Source: Microtetraspora malaysiensis (GTDB lineage Bacteria; Actinomycetota; Actinomycetes; Streptosporangiales; Streptosporangiaceae). Taken from it: a stretch of DNA of 64,000 bases. Location: NCBI RefSeq assembly GCF_001528665.1, contig NZ_BBYJ01000004.1, forward strand, positions 498,472 through 562,471, read 5' to 3'. Shown one piece after another: positions 61,208 to 64,000 of this stretch. A program made the translations under genes and the position numbers. The notes beneath the pieces were generated by a model. It did no database searches and had not been told where the DNA came from. It was given only the letters and a program-made list of their open reading frames with translations. Within the stretch, counting starts at the first letter, position 1. Each line of letters starts with the position of its first letter.

Positions 61208-61221
61208 TAGAACACGCTCTA
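61208..61221. promoter_or_regulatory. KstR-type operator upstream of the FadE pair
   Basis: TAGAACACGCTCTA matches the KstR consensus TNNAACNNGTTNNA except for one base (GCT for GTT). It lies between the divergent FadE28-like and KstR-like genes. KstR represses cholesterol catabolism genes in mycobacteria and rhodococci until a steroid-CoA ligand binds. The repressor gene next door supports the call. Confidence 0.7.
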
Positions 61222-61344
61222 ATCCGTGTCCAGAGCACACTCTTTCTGATCTGTCAGGGCATCCGACGGAGCCAAGAAAGGCATGCAAGACCGAGCTTCG
61301 TTGTGACTGGTGAGTAACCGTCCAGGAGGGGGAAGAAGTCAGAT

Positions 61345-61352
61345 AACGTGTT
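61345..61352. promoter_or_regulatory. KstR-type operator core upstream of the KstR-like gene
   Basis: AACGTGTT is the commonest core of KstR sites (AACNNGTT). The outer T and A of the consensus are not present. It lies 64 bp upstream of the preferred GTG start of the repressor gene and four bases before the alternative ATG, a position that fits autoregulation. Confidence 0.5.
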
Positions 61353-61415
61353 CTTATGCGTAGTCCGCATGCCGTCATCGAGGCCGCGACGCCGGTCCCG
61401 GAAGGGGCAGCCAGC

Positions 61416-62015
61416 GTGGAGAACCACCCGTCCGCCGCGACCACCCCCGGCGCCCGCACCCGTAGTCAGCTCCAGCGGCGCAAGCGCATCGTGCAGGCCG
61501 CGGCCGCCCTCGCATCACGCGGCGGCGTCGAGGCCATGCAGATGCGGACCGTCGCCGAGCGGGCGGGCGTCGCGCTTGGCACGCTCTATCGCTACTTCCC
61601 GTCCAAGATGGATCTCGTCGTGGCCGTCGTGGGCGAGGAGATCGATCTGCTGGAGTCGAGCATCCAGCGCCGACCGCCAAGCGCGCCGACCGCCTCGGGG
61701 CGCGCCGTCGACGTCCTGATGCGCGCCACCCGGGGACTGATGCGCGAGCCGGAGCTCGCCGACGCGCTGCTCCGGTCGCTGATCATGACCGAGGTGGAGA
61801 CGCCGTTCGGCGACCGGATGGCCAGACTCCTGCTCCGCGTCGCCGGAGAGGGACTTACCGTCGAGCTGGCCACGGAGGACCAGCTCACCCTCGCGAACTC
61901 GCTCGCCAGCGTGTGGGTCCACGAGCTGCTCGAAATGCTCCGGGGGCTTCGGACCTACGAGCAGATCCAGCATCGGCTCGAAATCGTCTCCGCTCGCCTG
62001 CTGATGGACTTCTAG
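61416..62015 (+). CDS. kstR: KstR-like TetR-family repressor of steroid catabolism
   Basis: A protein of about 199 residues. The DNA-binding domain has QLQRRKRIVQAAAALASRGG then VEAMQMRTVAERAGVALGTL and YRYFPSKMDLVVAVVGEE; this closely follows KstR (RRKRILDATMAIASKGGYEA in M. tuberculosis). The C-terminus has LANSLASVWVHELLEMLRGL, comparable to the KstR ligand domain. I prefer GTG 61416, which has GGAAGGGG at good spacing; ATG 61356 would add 20 residues. It is flanked by KstR-type sites and steroid genes on both sides, which supports the assignment. Confidence 0.85.
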   Translation: MENHPSAATTPGARTRSQLQRRKRIVQAAAALASRGGVEAMQMRTVAERAGVALGTLYRYFPSKMDLVVAVVGEEIDLLESSIQRRPPSAPTASGRAVDVLMRATRGLMREPELADALLRSLIMTEVETPFGDRMARLLLRVAGEGLTVELATEDQLTLANSLASVWVHELLEMLRGLRTYEQIQHRLEIVSARLLMDF

Positions 62016-62048
62016 CCCACTCCCCCTCCCGCCCGAAACGGCCGGTGA

Positions 62049-63353
<1,305 letters not shown>

Positions 63354-63464
63354 CATCCCCAACGTCTCCGCTTCCGGCCCTCGCCGCTCCATTTCCGACC
63401 TCGACCTCCACGCTTCCGGCCCCCTTCCTCCCCACCCCCGGTTCCTGACTCCTGGTCCGGGTTT

Positions 63465-63500
63465 CCGGTGCCCTGGCTCTCGTTCCGCTCAGGGCACCGG
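63465..63500. terminator. Bidirectional hairpin between the thiolase and NlpC/P60 genes
   Basis: A perfect 11-bp stem, CCGGTGCCCTG pairing with CAGGGCACCGG, with a 14-nt loop. It lies between the converging thiolase and NlpC/P60 genes and ends 17 bp before the latter's stop codon. The 110 bp before it are C/T-rich on the plus strand and non-coding. Confidence 0.8.
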
Positions 63501-63516
63501 CTTCCCGGGCAGGGCG

Positions 63517-64000
63517 TCAGACGGGGCGGACCGCGCCGCGAAAAGTCGTCATGTAGTGACGGGAGCCGAGAACGTCCACCTTCTTGACGACGTCACCCGT
63601 CTTCGGGGCGTGGATCATCGCGCCGCCCCCGGCGTACAAGCCCACGTGAGTCGGGTCGCCCCGGCTCCCTCCGAAGAACATGAGATCGCCCGGGCGCACC
63701 TCATCGAGAGCGACCCTGTGGCCCTGCCGGAACTGCGTGCCCGTGTAGTGGCCGAGTTCGACCCCTGCTTTGGCCCATGCCGCCATCACAAGGCCGGAGC
63801 AGTCGAACCCGACCCGCGCCGCACCTCTGCCGACTCCCTTGCTCGGGCCACCGGCCGCTCCGCCACCCCACGTGTATGGCGTGCCGAGCCAGCTCTCCGC
63901 CGCCTTGACCGCGACGTCACCACGTGTCGCCAACGCCGGTTCGCCCTGGGTGCCGGTCGCCTTCGGACCGAGCTCTCCGGCCTTCACGGGCGGAGCTCCC
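63517..64000 (-). CDS. NlpC/P60 cell-wall hydrolase (N-terminus beyond the window)
   Basis: The C-terminal 161 residues of a cysteine peptidase that cuts peptidoglycan stem peptides. The catalytic Cys is in GFDCSGLVMAAWAKAG, the catalytic His in DPTHVGLYAGGG and the third polar position in MIHAPKTGDVV. SWLGTPYTWGGGA is the typical start of the domain. The frame is open to the window edge (GAPPVKAGELG), so the apparent GTG at 63987 is probably internal. RipA-like proteins have an N-terminal export signal and coiled coil in the missing part. Confidence 0.9.
   Translation of the reverse strand, partial: GAPPVKAGELGPKATGTQGEPALATRGDVAVKAAESWLGTPYTWGGGAAGGPSKGVGRGAARVGFDCSGLVMAAWAKAGVELGHYTGTQFRQGHRVALDEVRPGDLMFFGGSRGDPTHVGLYAGGGAMIHAPKTGDVVKKVDVLGSRHYMTTFRGAVRPV

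Noticed and set aside
61241-61335. Extra KstR sites between the FadE and KstR-like genes
   Set aside because: GTCCAGAGCACACTC and similar strings lack the AACNNGTT core; only the two listed sites meet the pattern.

Overview
The window is chromosomal DNA of a high-GC actinomycete. Gene content points to the Streptosporangiales (Nonomuraea, Microbispora or Streptosporangium-like): GlgE alpha-glucan genes, several Ser/Thr kinases with multi-membrane tails, a GH6-CBM2 cellulase under a CebR-type operator, and a KstR steroid regulon. The genus is an inference; no rRNA or tRNA gene is visible.

Layout. (1) 1-19.5 kb holds a conserved actinobacterial housekeeping block, mostly on the minus strand: gatC-gatA-gatB, ligA, a short MetE-like protein, mnmA, iscS, etfB-etfA. 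Plus-strand accessory genes are inserted in it: a secreted cellulase, an MBL-fold protein, a DUF695-like gene flanked by a 66-bp perfect inverted repeat, and a TetR/MFS/rhomboid-like group. A membrane GGDEF-EAL protein lies between gatC and the cellulase. (2) 19.7-25.2 kb is a tandem array of three Ser/Thr kinases with membrane tails. (3) 25.3-30.1 kb is a tightly coupled five-gene operon: coiled-coil protein, PP-loop ATPase, M55 D-aminopeptidase, FAD amine oxidase, YbaK-like deacylase. I do not recognise it as a described pathway. (4) 30.2-45.1 kb carries an enoyl-CoA hydratase and then alpha-glucan metabolism: GT4 glycosyltransferase, debranching-type glycosidase and glucan phosphorylase on the minus strand, diverging from glgE-treS-pep2-glgB. 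(5) 45.1-58.7 kb is mixed: SppA, an asparagine-synthetase-like protein without the glutaminase cysteine, a fourth Ser/Thr kinase, a flavin reductase-like protein, a complete osmoprotectant ABC importer, a tail-anchored sigma-factor-like protein, and a lipoprotein with an HEITH zinc site. (6) 58.7-63.4 kb is a steroid side-chain beta-oxidation module: FadE28/FadE29-like dehydrogenases, a KstR-like repressor and a FadA5-like thiolase, with KstR-type operator matches in both control regions. It abuts the broken 3' end of a phosphoglucomutase gene. (7) The window ends in a partial NlpC/P60 hydrolase.

How the genes work together. TreS makes maltose from trehalose, Pep2 phosphorylates it, GlgE polymerises maltose-1-phosphate and GlgB branches the glucan; the phosphorylase and debranching-type enzyme opposite can break glucan down. 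The FadE pair, hydratase-type enzymes and FadA5-like thiolase fit successive steps of cholesterol side-chain shortening, with acyl-CoA dehydrogenase electrons able to pass to EtfAB. Most strand switches between converging genes carry a strong hairpin. The least explained elements are the five-gene oxidase/PP-loop operon, the tail-anchored sigma-like protein with a small AT-rich ORF upstream, the inverted-repeat DUF695 cassette, and an array of GAAC repeats at 10-bp spacing before the MFS gene.
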